DNA of 14,075 bases from NCBI GenBank assembly GCA_937889795.1, contig CALBZH010000683.1, forward strand, positions 1 through 14,075, read 5' to 3'. Source of the stretch: an uncultured Syntrophobacteraceae bacterium (GTDB lineage: Bacteria > Desulfobacterota > Syntrophobacteria > Syntrophobacterales > Syntrophobacteraceae). A program made the position numbers and the translations under genes. This document shows, one piece after another, positions 1-8,134 of the stretch (position 1 is its first letter; each line of letters opens with the position of its first letter). The notes under the pieces are model-generated. The model was given only the letters and a program-made list of their open reading frames with translations. It made no database searches and was not told the DNA's origin.

Positions 1-17
1 GTGTGCTCTTCCGATCT
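1..17. other. Illumina TruSeq adapter remnant (artefact)
   Basis: The first 17 bases, GTGTGCTCTTCCGATCT, are identical to the 3' end of the TruSeq read-2/index adapter as remembered. Genomic sequence therefore starts at about base 18. The reading frame of the first gene happens to stay open through the adapter, so the first five residues of any translation that starts at base 3 (MLFRS) are artificial. Confidence 0.93.
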
Positions 18-284
18 ATCGACAACAACGAGCACTCGGTCCAGATCTTGGTGACCGAGCAGGGGTTGGCGGACTTGCGCGGTCTCGGACCAGTTCAGCG
101 CGCCAAGCTCATCATCGAAAAATGCGCTCACCCGGCCTACCGGGACTATCTCCACCGTTATGTTGCCAGGGCTCGGCCCGGCCACATTCCGCATGACCTC
201 GAGACCGCGTTCGAGCTGCATCGGAACCTGCTTCAGCACGGCTCCATGCTCCCCGGAATCGAAAAGGAGATTGCCGCGTCGTGA
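18..284 (+). CDS. Acetyl-CoA hydrolase/CoA-transferase family protein, C-terminal fragment
   Basis: This is the last ~88 codons of a gene cut off by the contig end; the stop is TGA at 282-284. The fragment contains VTEQGLADLRGL followed by a KLI-x-KCAHPAYRDYL stretch. That is the characteristic C-terminal end of the acetyl-CoA hydrolase/transferase family, which includes 4-hydroxybutyrate CoA-transferase and succinyl-CoA:acetate CoA-transferase. These cytoplasmic enzymes move CoA between carboxylic acids through a glutamyl-CoA intermediate. The catalytic glutamate and the N-terminal domain lie outside the window, so the substrate cannot be assigned. The apparent GTG start at base 3 is adapter sequence and should not be used. 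Family assignment is fairly secure, specific activity is not. Confidence 0.82.
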   Translation: MDNNEHSVQILVTEQGLADLRGLGPVQRAKLIIEKCAHPAYRDYLHRYVARARPGHIPHDLETAFELHRNLLQHGSMLPGIEKEIAAS

Positions 285-378
285 ACTGCGCTCCAGGAGA
301 AGCCTCGACGGACACCCCCTGTAGCCGGTGTGATCTCCCGTGGTCTTGATACACCCCCAAACGCCCGAGGATACCGCC

Positions 379-2865
379 ATGTCCGATGCCAAAGAGTCGC
401 TTAGGGCCGATGACGCCCTGTCTTCCGAACGGTTGCACAGTCTTGACACTCTAGCGGAGGACATCGAACGCCACATCGTTACGACCTTGGGGAACGAAGT
501 CATCGGGCGGAACAAGTACCGCTATTTCAATGGCCTGGCATACAGTATCCGAGACCGGCTGATCCGCGGCTGGCTGAGCACCCAGAAAGACTATTACGAC
601 GGGATGCTCAAGCGGGTCTATTACCTGTCGATGGAGTTCCTTCCCGGTCGGTTTCTCATGAACTATCTGACGAACATGCGCATCGACAACGGTTGCAGGC
701 AGGCACTCGAAAGACTGGGTATCGTCCTGGAGGACCTCGAGGAGGTCGAATGGGACGCAGGGCTGGGCAACGGCGGTCTTGGGCGTCTGGCTTCGTGCTA
801 CATGGATTCCATGGCGAGTCTCAAGATTCCTGGTTACGGATATGGAATTCTCTATGATTACGGGATCTTCTTTCAAAATATCGTGGATGGCTATCAGGAG
901 GAAAGCTGCGACAACTGGCGTCGGCAGGGCAGCCCGTGGGAGATTGTGAGGCGGGAGCACCTTTACGAAGTCAAGTTTTGCGGCAGAAGCGAGCCGTACC
1001 TGGACGCGAACGGCCAGCAGCGCTACCGATGGGTTGATACGGAAAACGTCATGGCCATGCCATGCGACATCTTGATTCCCGGCTACGGCGGCAATCATGT
1101 CACCAACATGCGATTGTGGGCCGCCCAGTCGAGCCGCGAGCTCAACCTAAGCATCTTCAACCGGGGGGATTATGCGGGGGCCATGCACGACAAGGTGATG
1201 AGCGAAACCATCACCAAGGTGCTTTATCCGAACGACAAGGAAGAGCAGGGCAAGGAGCTTCGCTTGAGGCAGCAATACTTTCTGGTGGCCGCCACCTTTC
1301 AGGACATTATGCGCCGCCACAAGAAACAGCACAGTAGCCTTGCGGGCTTTGCCGACTATGTCGCCGTGCAGTTGAACGACACGCACCCATCGATTGCCGT
1401 TGCTGAGCTCATGCGACTGCTGCTGGATGTGGAACTGCTGACCTGGGAGCAGGCCTGGGACATCTGCACGAGGACTTTCGCGTACACGAATCACACCGTT
1501 CTTCCGGAAGCACTCGAAACGTGGCCCGTTGACCTCATCGGGCGGCTGCTGCCCCGGCATCTCGAGATCATTTACGAGATCAACCGGCGTTTCCTGCAGG
1601 AAGTGGCGGTGAGCTATCCCGGGGATTCAGACCGCCTGACGCGCATGTCCATCATTGCGGAAGGTGGTGAGCGGCGCGTGCGCATGGCCCACTTGGCCAT
1701 CGTGGGCAGTCACTCGGTGAACGGGGTTGCCGCGTTGCACACGGAAATCCTGAAGGACGATCTTTTTAAGGATTTCCACCAGTTCTATCCGGACAAGCTC
1801 AAAAACATCACAAACGGGGTGACCCCGCGCCGTTGGCTCCTTCAGGCTAACCCGGCGCTGGCCGGTCTCATCACCTCGGTTGTCGGGCCGGACTGGGTCT
1901 GCGATCTCGACCGATTGAAAGCCCTGGTCCCGCTTGCGGAAGACGCTTCGTTCCGCCAAGCTTTTGCGGGGGCCAAGCTCGAGAACAAGAAACGACTGGC
2001 CCGTTATGTGCTGCGCAAGATGGGAATGGGCATCAACCCCCACTCCCTCTTCGATTGCCAGTTCAAGCGCATGCACGAATACAAACGCCAACTGCTGAAT
2101 GTTCTGCACGCCATCACGCTCTACAACCGAATCAAGGAAAACCCGGACAGGCAGTTCGTTCCGCGCACGGTGCTGATCGGAGGGAAGGCCGCTCCCGGCT
2201 ATTACCAGGCAAAGCTTATCATTAAGCTCTTCAACGCAGTCGCCGAGGTCGTCAACAACGATGCCGACCTACGGGGACTCCTCCGAATGCTCTTTCTGCC
2301 CAACTACTGCATTTCCCAAGCGGAAAAGGTCGTCCCGGCCGCCGACCTGTCGCAGCAGATCTCGACAGCGGGCATGGAGGCATCGGGGACGGGCAACATG
2401 AAGTTCGCCCTGAACGGGGCGCTGACCATCGGGACGCTGGACGGAGCCAATGTCGAGATTCGGGATGAGGTTGGACACGAGAACTTCTTTCTCTTTGGGC
2501 TGACATCCGACGAGGTAGGTCAGTTGCGGGCCACCGGGTACCAACCGTATGCGATCTACGAAAGCGATCCTGAGCTCAAACGAGCCATCGATCAGATTGC
2601 CTCGGGCCGGTTTTCTCCTAATCAGCCGGAACTGTTCGCGCCGATCGTGGATTCGCTCCTGCGCGATGGCGACTATTTTTTGGTTCTGGCTGACTATAGG
2701 AGTTATGTCGACGCGCAAGGACGCGTGGAGGCGCTCTTCAGAGACAAAGAGCAGTGGACGCGGAAAGCGATTTTGAACACCGCCAGGATGGCTAGGTTTT
2801 CCAGCGACCGGGCGATAATGGAATACGCCCGGACGATCTGGCAGGTTGTGCCCCTTGGCGGATAG
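379..2865 (+). CDS. glgP: Glycogen/alpha-glucan phosphorylase
   Basis: This is a complete 828-residue protein, the usual length for GT35 glycogen/maltodextrin phosphorylases. It removes glucose from the non-reducing end of alpha-1,4-glucan with phosphate, giving glucose-1-phosphate in the cytoplasm. Visible hallmarks are YYLSMEFLPGR near the N-terminus, the nucleotide/substrate region GLGNGGLGRLASCYMDS, QLNDTHPSIAVAELMR, NGVTPRRWL, and the pyridoxal-phosphate motif EASGTGNMKFALNG with the Schiff-base lysine at K675. I chose ATG 379 because GAGG at 367-370 sits 8 nt upstream. A GTG at 340 would add 13 residues with no supporting site. The spacer to the CoA-transferase gene is 94 bp with no clear promoter. 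It faces the EAL-HDOD gene, 45 bp away. Glycogen and maltodextrin preference cannot be separated by eye. Confidence 0.97.
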   Translation: MSDAKESLRADDALSSERLHSLDTLAEDIERHIVTTLGNEVIGRNKYRYFNGLAYSIRDRLIRGWLSTQKDYYDGMLKRVYYLSMEFLPGRFLMNYLTNMRIDNGCRQALERLGIVLEDLEEVEWDAGLGNGGLGRLASCYMDSMASLKIPGYGYGILYDYGIFFQNIVDGYQEESCDNWRRQGSPWEIVRREHLYEVKFCGRSEPYLDANGQQRYRWVDTENVMAMPCDILIPGYGGNHVTNMRLWAAQSSRELNLSIFNRGDYAGAMHDKVMSETITKVLYPNDKEEQGKELRLRQQYFLVAATFQDIMRRHKKQHSSLAGFADYVAVQLNDTHPSIAVAELMRLLLDVELLTWEQAWDICTRTFAYTNHTVLPEALETWPVDLIGRLLPRHLEIIYEINRRFLQEVAVSYPGDSDRLTRMSIIAEGGERRVRMAHLAIVGSHSVNGVAALHTEILKDDLFKDFHQFYPDKLKNITNGVTPRRWLLQANPALAGLITSVVGPDWVCDLDRLKALVPLAEDASFRQAFAGAKLENKKRLARYVLRKMGMGINPHSLFDCQFKRMHEYKRQLLNVLHAITLYNRIKENPDRQFVPRTVLIGGKAAPGYYQAKLIIKLFNAVAEVVNNDADLRGLLRMLFLPNYCISQAEKVVPAADLSQQISTAGMEASGTGNMKFALNGALTIGTLDGANVEIRDEVGHENFFLFGLTSDEVGQLRATGYQPYAIYESDPELKRAIDQIASGRFSPNQPELFAPIVDSLLRDGDYFLVLADYRSYVDAQGRVEALFRDKEQWTRKAILNTARMARFSSDRAIMEYARTIWQVVPLGG

Positions 2866-2867
2866 AG

Positions 2868-2887
2868 GAGCGTTTGGGCGAACGCTC
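2868..2887. terminator. Hairpin in convergent spacer (possible weak terminator)
   Basis: GAGCGTT-(TGGGCG)-AACGCTC forms a perfect 7-bp stem, 8 bp if the T-G closing wobble is counted, just after the glgP stop and 23 bp before the stop of the opposing gene. There is no U-run on either side, so it is not a classical intrinsic terminator. Its place between two convergent genes suggests a bidirectional 3'-end structure. Confidence 0.45.
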
Positions 2888-2910
2888 ACGCTGTGAAAAG
2901 GGCCTTGTGT

Positions 2911-4173
2911 CTACCCACGAGCTCGGTCTGTGGCAAGGAAAAATCCTCCGGCCCAGTCCCTGGAAGCGGCAAAGAGCTCCTTGACCAGAAGGGGGTCCAG
3001 GCAGAGCTTCCGAGTCAGGATTTCCAGTTTTGGCCAGTCCCCGTCTTCCATGGCATCGCGCAGTCCCCAAAGCGGCGCATATTCGTTGTTGGGGTTGCGC
3101 CTGAGAGCGGCCTTGATCTTCGCATCCAGAGGCAGCAGTTCGACGAGGGTGTCCATGGGCATTCCAAGAAGCGCATCCATCAGGGAAAACAGCCCCACCA
3201 GAAAAATGGTACTCGGGTTGAAACCCCAGTAATCGTAAGCCTCTGTGAGCAGCTCGAAGAACTTGCCGCGCTGCAGCGAAAGCTCGGCCAGCTCTTGTGG
3301 GACTTCCCCTTTGCCCGCCATATCCACGAGGATCACCGCGCGGATCCAGCTTCTGAGCTTGTTCCAGCCGAGCAGCATGATGGCTTGGTCGATGGACTGA
3401 ATCGTGTGTCGGAAACCGAAATAGGCACTGTTCAGGTAGGACAGCAACCGGAAACTGATGGCCACATCCGAGCGAATCGCCAAGGCTAGCTCTTTGAAGT
3501 CGGGGTCTTCCGCTTCGATGAGGCGGAGCAAGTGCAAGCGTGAGACCTCGCTGGAGGCCAGCGTTCGATCGGGAACGTGCTCGGCTTCCTTGAAAAAGGG
3601 TCCTTGGAAGAGGGAAAATCCCGCGTCCTTGGCGGCCCGGAATTGCTCCATCGTTCCGACGCCTCGTGCCAGCAGCAGGGCGCCGTTTCGTTGCAGCAGC
3701 TCTTGAGCCCCGGGATCCGGATGCTCTGCCCCGACGTCAAGCGCAAGGATGTCTGCCTGGCTGCGGACCGCGTCGGGCAGTGGGGCGTCAGGGATGACCT
3801 CCATGCAGGTGTAGTAGCCTTCCGCCCGCAAAGACTGCAGGGAGGCCGCCAGGGCCTGGGCGTCGCCTTCGCCGGGCAGCAGACGCACAACACCCGATGA
3901 AGGCGGCAGGGCATGCGCCATTCCGGAGAGGATGCTCGCCGCATCGAAGCCGACGACGATCTTCTTGCCGCGCTCCATGGCTTCCTGAAGTCTGACGTAG
4001 GTGCTCGATGACAGGCTGGCCGCGCTCTCGGTTCGAAGGAGGATGTCGCAGATGCCTTTGTTGGCCTCTCCCCCCAGGAGATCGTATCCCCAAATGCTGC
4101 GCTTCGAGTCAAGGATGGGCTGCTTGGTGTAAAATGGAGGACACGGCGATGCGGCAATGTCTTGTGCGATCAT
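2911..4173 (-). CDS. Degenerate-EAL + HDOD domain signalling protein
   Basis: This is a 420-residue cytoplasmic protein with the YuxH-like arrangement. The N-terminal EAL-type domain spans roughly residues 14-205 (KQPILDSKRSIWGYDLL, then DILALDVG, then AAKDAGFSLFQGPFF). The HDOD domain spans roughly 210-400 (LAIRSDVAISFRLLSYLNSAYFGFR, then SIDQAIMLLGW). The EAL signature reads DLL instead of E-x-L, and the later lysine/glutamate sites are also lost (LLARGVG where active enzymes have KVE). It is therefore very probably not a c-di-GMP phosphodiesterase but a binding or regulatory protein. HDOD domains are metal-free relatives of HD hydrolases found in signalling proteins. I chose ATG 4173 because the QPI motif begins right after it and GAGG lies just upstream (a short 4-nt gap). 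The frame stays open to an ATG at 4473, but those 100 residues are unlike the family and cover the divergent control region. Confidence 0.87.
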   Translation of the reverse strand: MIAQDIAASPCPPFYTKQPILDSKRSIWGYDLLGGEANKGICDILLRTESAASLSSSTYVRLQEAMERGKKIVVGFDAASILSGMAHALPPSSGVVRLLPGEGDAQALAASLQSLRAEGYYTCMEVIPDAPLPDAVRSQADILALDVGAEHPDPGAQELLQRNGALLLARGVGTMEQFRAAKDAGFSLFQGPFFKEAEHVPDRTLASSEVSRLHLLRLIEAEDPDFKELALAIRSDVAISFRLLSYLNSAYFGFRHTIQSIDQAIMLLGWNKLRSWIRAVILVDMAGKGEVPQELAELSLQRGKFFELLTEAYDYWGFNPSTIFLVGLFSLMDALLGMPMDTLVELLPLDAKIKAALRRNPNNEYAPLWGLRDAMEDGDWPKLEILTRKLCLDPLLVKELFAASRDWAGGFFLATDRARG

Positions 4174-4275
4174 GGGGCCTCGCTTCTCGGGAAAGACGGG
4201 ATAAGCTGAAATAGGGATTCTGCCTGTGTATTCAAGGCCGTTCGACAAGAGGTCGTACCGGTTGCTGTGTTGATT

Positions 4276-4290
4276 GCAAAAACCGAACCG
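4276..4290 (-). promoter_or_regulatory. Candidate sigma-54 promoter for EAL-HDOD gene
   Basis: Read on the minus strand, CGG-TTCGGTTT-TTGC again places GG and GC at -24/-12 spacing, about 100 nt before ATG 4173. The -24 element is poor (CGG rather than TGGCAC), so this is weaker than the opposite-strand candidate. Confidence 0.18.
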
Positions 4291-4337
4291 AATCTGGTTG
4301 TCGATGCTCGGACAATTGCAGTAGGGTGAATCTGGAA

Positions 4338-4353
4338 TTGGTGTTAGCCTTGC
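4338..4353 (+). promoter_or_regulatory. Candidate sigma-54 promoter for HD-GYP gene
   Basis: TTGG-TGTTAGCC-TTGC has the invariant GG and GC dinucleotides of -24/-12 promoters at the correct spacing, followed by A. The CACG part of the -24 element does not match. It would start transcription about 140 nt before ATG 4503. It is a short motif found by eye and could be chance. Confidence 0.3.
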
Positions 4354-4502
4354 AAATCGCAGCGAAAACGCGGCGAGGACCCTTGAAGGAAGCGCCTGAC
4401 ATTTCCCCATCGTGGGAGCTGGCCAGTGTTTCGATCGGCTGCTATGCTGGGGGTGAGCGCAGATTTCTGACACATCAGAGTGAAGGAGCAGCCGTTCCGA
4501 CC

Positions 4503-5795
4503 ATGGAAGAGCAGAGAGTTCCGATCAGCCACCTCCGTGTCGGGGTTTTCATCCGGCTGGAGCTGCCGTGGTTTAAGCATCCGTTTCTGTTGGGGAGCTT
4601 TAAGATCAAGAGTCCGGACCAGATCCGGGCTCTGAAGGAGCTCGGCCTTTCCACGGTCATCTGCATTCCGGAAAAAAGCGATCAGCAGCCCATGGCTCCG
4701 TCGGATTTGGACGCGGCCGAAAAAGATACCGGTGGGGGGCGGAGCGAGTCCGATACCTCCTTGCAGCAGGCTCTCTGGAACATCAAAAACGAGCGGATTG
4801 TCCGGCTGAAGGCTCAGCGGGAAAGATTGAATCGTTGCGAGCGGGAGTTTGAGCAGGCCCTGACCCGTGTCAAGGACATTATCACCAATGTCGGGATGGC
4901 CTCCAGGGAAGTGGTTGAGAACGCGGACACGGTCGTCAAGGACATGGTTGGCTCGCTGCTTTCGGATACGAGCGTGGTTGTTCAGCTCATGAATACCAAG
5001 CCGGGCGGCGAAGACATCTTCTACCATTCCCTGAATGCCGTGGTGCTTGGTTTGCTCCTCGGACGCGAATGCGGACTCGATGCGGATGCTTTGCAGAAGC
5101 TGGGACTGGGATTGATCTTTCATGACATCGGGAAGCAGAGGATTCCGAAGAAGGTGCTGCGCAAGCAGACCGCGCTGACCCCCCCGGAAATGAAGTTGAT
5201 TCAGCTCCATCCCAAGTATGGGCAAGAGATGATCGCCTCACGGGTTCCCGATTTTCCTCCCGAAGCGATGACCATCGTCGTCGGGCACCATGAGGCGCTC
5301 GACGGCAGCGGATATCCGTCGGGGCTGGCCGGTGAGAAGATTCCCCTGCTGGTCAGGCTCGCCTCGATTGCAAACGTTTTTGACAACCACTGCAACAAGC
5401 TTGACCCTGCGACCTCCCTCACCCCCTCCCAGGCCCTGTCTTTCATGTTCAGGAAACAAGCGGCCCAGCTCGATCGATCCCTCATGGCCGTGTTTATCCG
5501 CTGTCTTGGCGTTTATCCGCCGGGCACGGTCGTTCACCTGTCCAACGAAGGCATCGGGATGGTGGTTGGCGCTAACCCCCGAAACACGCTGCTACCCAGC
5601 ATCCTCCTCTACGACCCGGATATTCCCAGGAACGAGGCCCTGATCGTCGACATGGAGGAAGAACCGGATCTCACCATCGTGGAGAGCATTCATCCGGCCA
5701 AGCTGGACCCTCAGATCTTTGCCTACCTGAGCCCACGAGCACGCGTTTCCTATTTTCCCCAGCTGAAGGGGGAGCTTGGCTCGGTATCCCGTTGA
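4503..5795 (+). CDS. DUF3391 + HD-GYP domain phosphohydrolase
   Basis: This is a 430-residue cytoplasmic protein. Residues ~5-60 match the DUF3391-type N-terminal domain (ISHLRVGVFIRLELPW, then FKIKSPDQI). A polar helical linker follows at ~90-165. The HD-GYP domain spans ~170-310: YH at 174-175, FHDIGK with H207/D208, HH at 262-263, and the GYP signature G270-Y271-P272. HD-GYP proteins typically hydrolyse c-di-GMP to pGpG or GMP. The position where most members have Asp (IADxxDA) is Asn here, in IANVFDN at 289-295, so activity needs testing. About 120 further residues form a C-terminal extension. I chose ATG 4503 because the DUF3391 domain begins there. AAGGAG at 4483-4488 is upstream but 14 nt away, longer than ideal. 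An upstream in-frame ATG at 4326 would prepend 59 unrelated residues. Confidence 0.9.
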   Translation: MEEQRVPISHLRVGVFIRLELPWFKHPFLLGSFKIKSPDQIRALKELGLSTVICIPEKSDQQPMAPSDLDAAEKDTGGGRSESDTSLQQALWNIKNERIVRLKAQRERLNRCEREFEQALTRVKDIITNVGMASREVVENADTVVKDMVGSLLSDTSVVVQLMNTKPGGEDIFYHSLNAVVLGLLLGRECGLDADALQKLGLGLIFHDIGKQRIPKKVLRKQTALTPPEMKLIQLHPKYGQEMIASRVPDFPPEAMTIVVGHHEALDGSGYPSGLAGEKIPLLVRLASIANVFDNHCNKLDPATSLTPSQALSFMFRKQAAQLDRSLMAVFIRCLGVYPPGTVVHLSNEGIGMVVGANPRNTLLPSILLYDPDIPRNEALIVDMEEEPDLTIVESIHPAKLDPQIFAYLSPRARVSYFPQLKGELGSVSR

Positions 5796-5860
5796 GAGCA
5801 GGATTATGCCCATTGACCGATGTCCATGGCTTCAGCGGCATCGCAAAAGCTGCCGAAACG

Positions 5861-5892
5861 AAAAAGGGGCTACGGCCATAAGCCATAACCCC
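5861..5892 (-). terminator. Intrinsic terminator after tRNA-Cys (possibly bidirectional)
   Basis: On the minus strand, GGGGTTATGGC-(TTATG)-GCCGTAGCCCC forms an 11-bp stem with three G-T/T-G type pairs, directly followed by TTTTT. It begins 11 nt past the encoded CCA end of the tRNA. On the plus strand the same stem is followed only by TCAATTTT, but it lies 70 bp past the HD-GYP stop and may serve that gene as well. Confidence 0.9.
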
Positions 5893-5903
5893 TCAATTTT
5901 CTC

Positions 5904-5978
5904 TGGAGGCGGCAACCAGACTCGAACTGGTGAATAACGGTTTTGCAGACCGCTCCCTTACCACTTGGGTATGCCGCC
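5904..5978 (-). tRNA. tRNA-Cys (GCA)
   Basis: This is a 75-nt gene with a complete cloverleaf. The acceptor stem is GGCGGCA/TGCCGCC. The D arm is closed by CCC/GGG. The anticodon stem is GCGGT/ACCGT with loop CTGCAAA, giving anticodon GCA. The T arm is ACCAG-TTCGAGT-CTGGT. The discriminator base is U73, which is a cysteine identity element, and CCA is encoded. It stands alone rather than in a tRNA cluster, with its own promoter upstream and terminator downstream. Confidence 0.97.
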
Positions 5979-5996
5979 CCTTTCGGAAGTGCTCAC

Positions 5997-6025
5997 TACA
6001 TATTGAATTCCTCCCTCCTTGTCAA
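5997..6025 (-). promoter_or_regulatory. Sigma-70 type promoter of tRNA-Cys
   Basis: The -35 is a perfect TTGACA (6025-6020), the spacer is exactly 17 bp, and the -10 is TATGTA (6002-5997). Transcription would begin near 5990, about a dozen bases before the mature tRNA 5' end. The following GTGAGC is moderately G+C-rich, as is common in stringently controlled stable-RNA promoters (inference). Confidence 0.75.
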
Positions 6026-6111
6026 GGGGAAGTTCCCGGCGCGGTCGGAGGTGGGGACGACCTCGATGGGCTCTCCAAAACAGGCCCGTCATCGTTTCAC
6101 GAAGAAAGCGT

Positions 6112-7407
<1,296 letters not shown>

Positions 7408-7483
7408 CTATGGGTTAGGGTGGCTGTGACCTGGATCTGTCCTGGAAGCGCGTATCGATCGATGCAACAGCTTAAAGTCTGGG

Positions 7484-7513
7484 TTGACCCGACCGACCGG
7501 TTGCTATTACATT
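7484..7513 (+). promoter_or_regulatory. Candidate sigma-70 promoter of efp-epmA
   Basis: TTGACC at 7484-7489 and TACATT at 7508-7513 are separated by 18 bp, giving a leader of about 35-40 nt before efp. The surrounding bases are noticeably more AT-rich than the coding DNA on either side. The -10 register is uncertain (TTACAT with a 17-bp spacer also fits). Confidence 0.5.
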
Positions 7514-7556
7514 ACGAGGTTCCACGCAGCTAATCAACAGAAAGAAAGGATAGGAC

Positions 7557-8129
7557 ATGGGAACGACGCTGACGGCAGGAGATCTGCGCAAAGGATTGAA
7601 ACTGGAGATCGACGGCGATCCTTACATCATCGTAGACTTTGAATTCTCGAAGCCCGGCAAGGGGCAGGCTCTTTATCGCTGCCGGTTGAGGAACATGATC
7701 AGCGGGTCTCAATTCGACCGCACGTATCGCTCCGGCGACAAGTTCATGTCGGCCGACCTGGAAGAGCAGGCGATGCAGTACCTGTACAACCAGGGCGACA
7801 GCTATCATTTCATGAACACGACCAACTATGAGCAGTTTGAGCTGAGCGCCGATCAGGTCGGTGACGCGAAGAACTTTCTCACCGAGAACCTGATCGTCAG
7901 CATGCTGCTTTTCCAAGGAAAGCCGATCGGCATCACGCTCCCCAATTTCGTTGAGCTCAGGGTGGTCCAGTCCGATCCCGGCATCAAGGGCGATACGGCC
8001 GCAGGGGCCACCAAGCCCGCGATTATGGAAACCGGATACTCCGTCCAGGTGCCGCTCTTCATCGAGGAAGGCGAGCTTCTGAAGCTCGACACCCGCACCG
8101 GCGCCTACGTTGAGCGCGTAAAAGGCTAG
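7557..8129 (+). CDS. efp: Elongation factor P
   Basis: This is a 190-residue protein, the usual length for EF-P, which binds between the ribosomal P and E sites and relieves stalling at consecutive prolines. The N-terminal KOW-like domain (about 1-65) carries the loop SKPGKGQA. The lysine K35 in PGKG aligns with E. coli Lys34, the residue that receives beta-lysine. The OB-like central and C-terminal domains follow, with the typical VELRVVQSDPGIKGDTA and GA-x-KPA segments and the C-terminal end VPLFIEEGE-x-LKLDTRTGAYVERV. AAAGGA at 7545-7550 lies 6 nt before the ATG. Five bases separate its stop from the start of epmA, which encodes the modifying enzyme, so the pair is almost certainly one operon. 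Confidence 0.98.
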   Translation: MGTTLTAGDLRKGLKLEIDGDPYIIVDFEFSKPGKGQALYRCRLRNMISGSQFDRTYRSGDKFMSADLEEQAMQYLYNQGDSYHFMNTTNYEQFELSADQVGDAKNFLTENLIVSMLLFQGKPIGITLPNFVELRVVQSDPGIKGDTAAGATKPAIMETGYSVQVPLFIEEGELLKLDTRTGAYVERVKG

Positions 8130-8134
8130 ACCGC

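Larger units (their letters stand above)
4174..4502. promoter_or_regulatory. Divergent control region between EAL-HDOD and HD-GYP genes
   Basis: This is 329 bp between two back-to-back starts. Both flanking frames stay open partly into it, but the in-frame extensions lack family similarity and ribosome-binding sites. It holds two sigma-54-like candidates facing outward (listed separately). On the minus strand there is also a weak sigma-70-like pair, TTGAAT and TATTTC with a 16-bp spacer, about 30-60 bp before ATG 4173. No convincing RNA gene or terminator was seen. Confidence 0.6.

Noticed and set aside
312..331. ACACC/GGTGT inverted repeat upstream of glgP
   Set aside because: It is a five-base stem with a ten-base loop, with no U-run and no known regulatory match; expected by chance.
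4174..4473. 100-residue N-terminal extension of the EAL-HDOD frame
   Set aside because: It covers the divergent control region, lacks a ribosome site at its ATG, and the EAL domain begins immediately after ATG 4173.
4326..4502. 59-residue N-terminal extension of the HD-GYP frame
   Set aside because: The DUF3391 domain starts at ATG 4503; the extra residues are unlike the family and include the candidate promoter.
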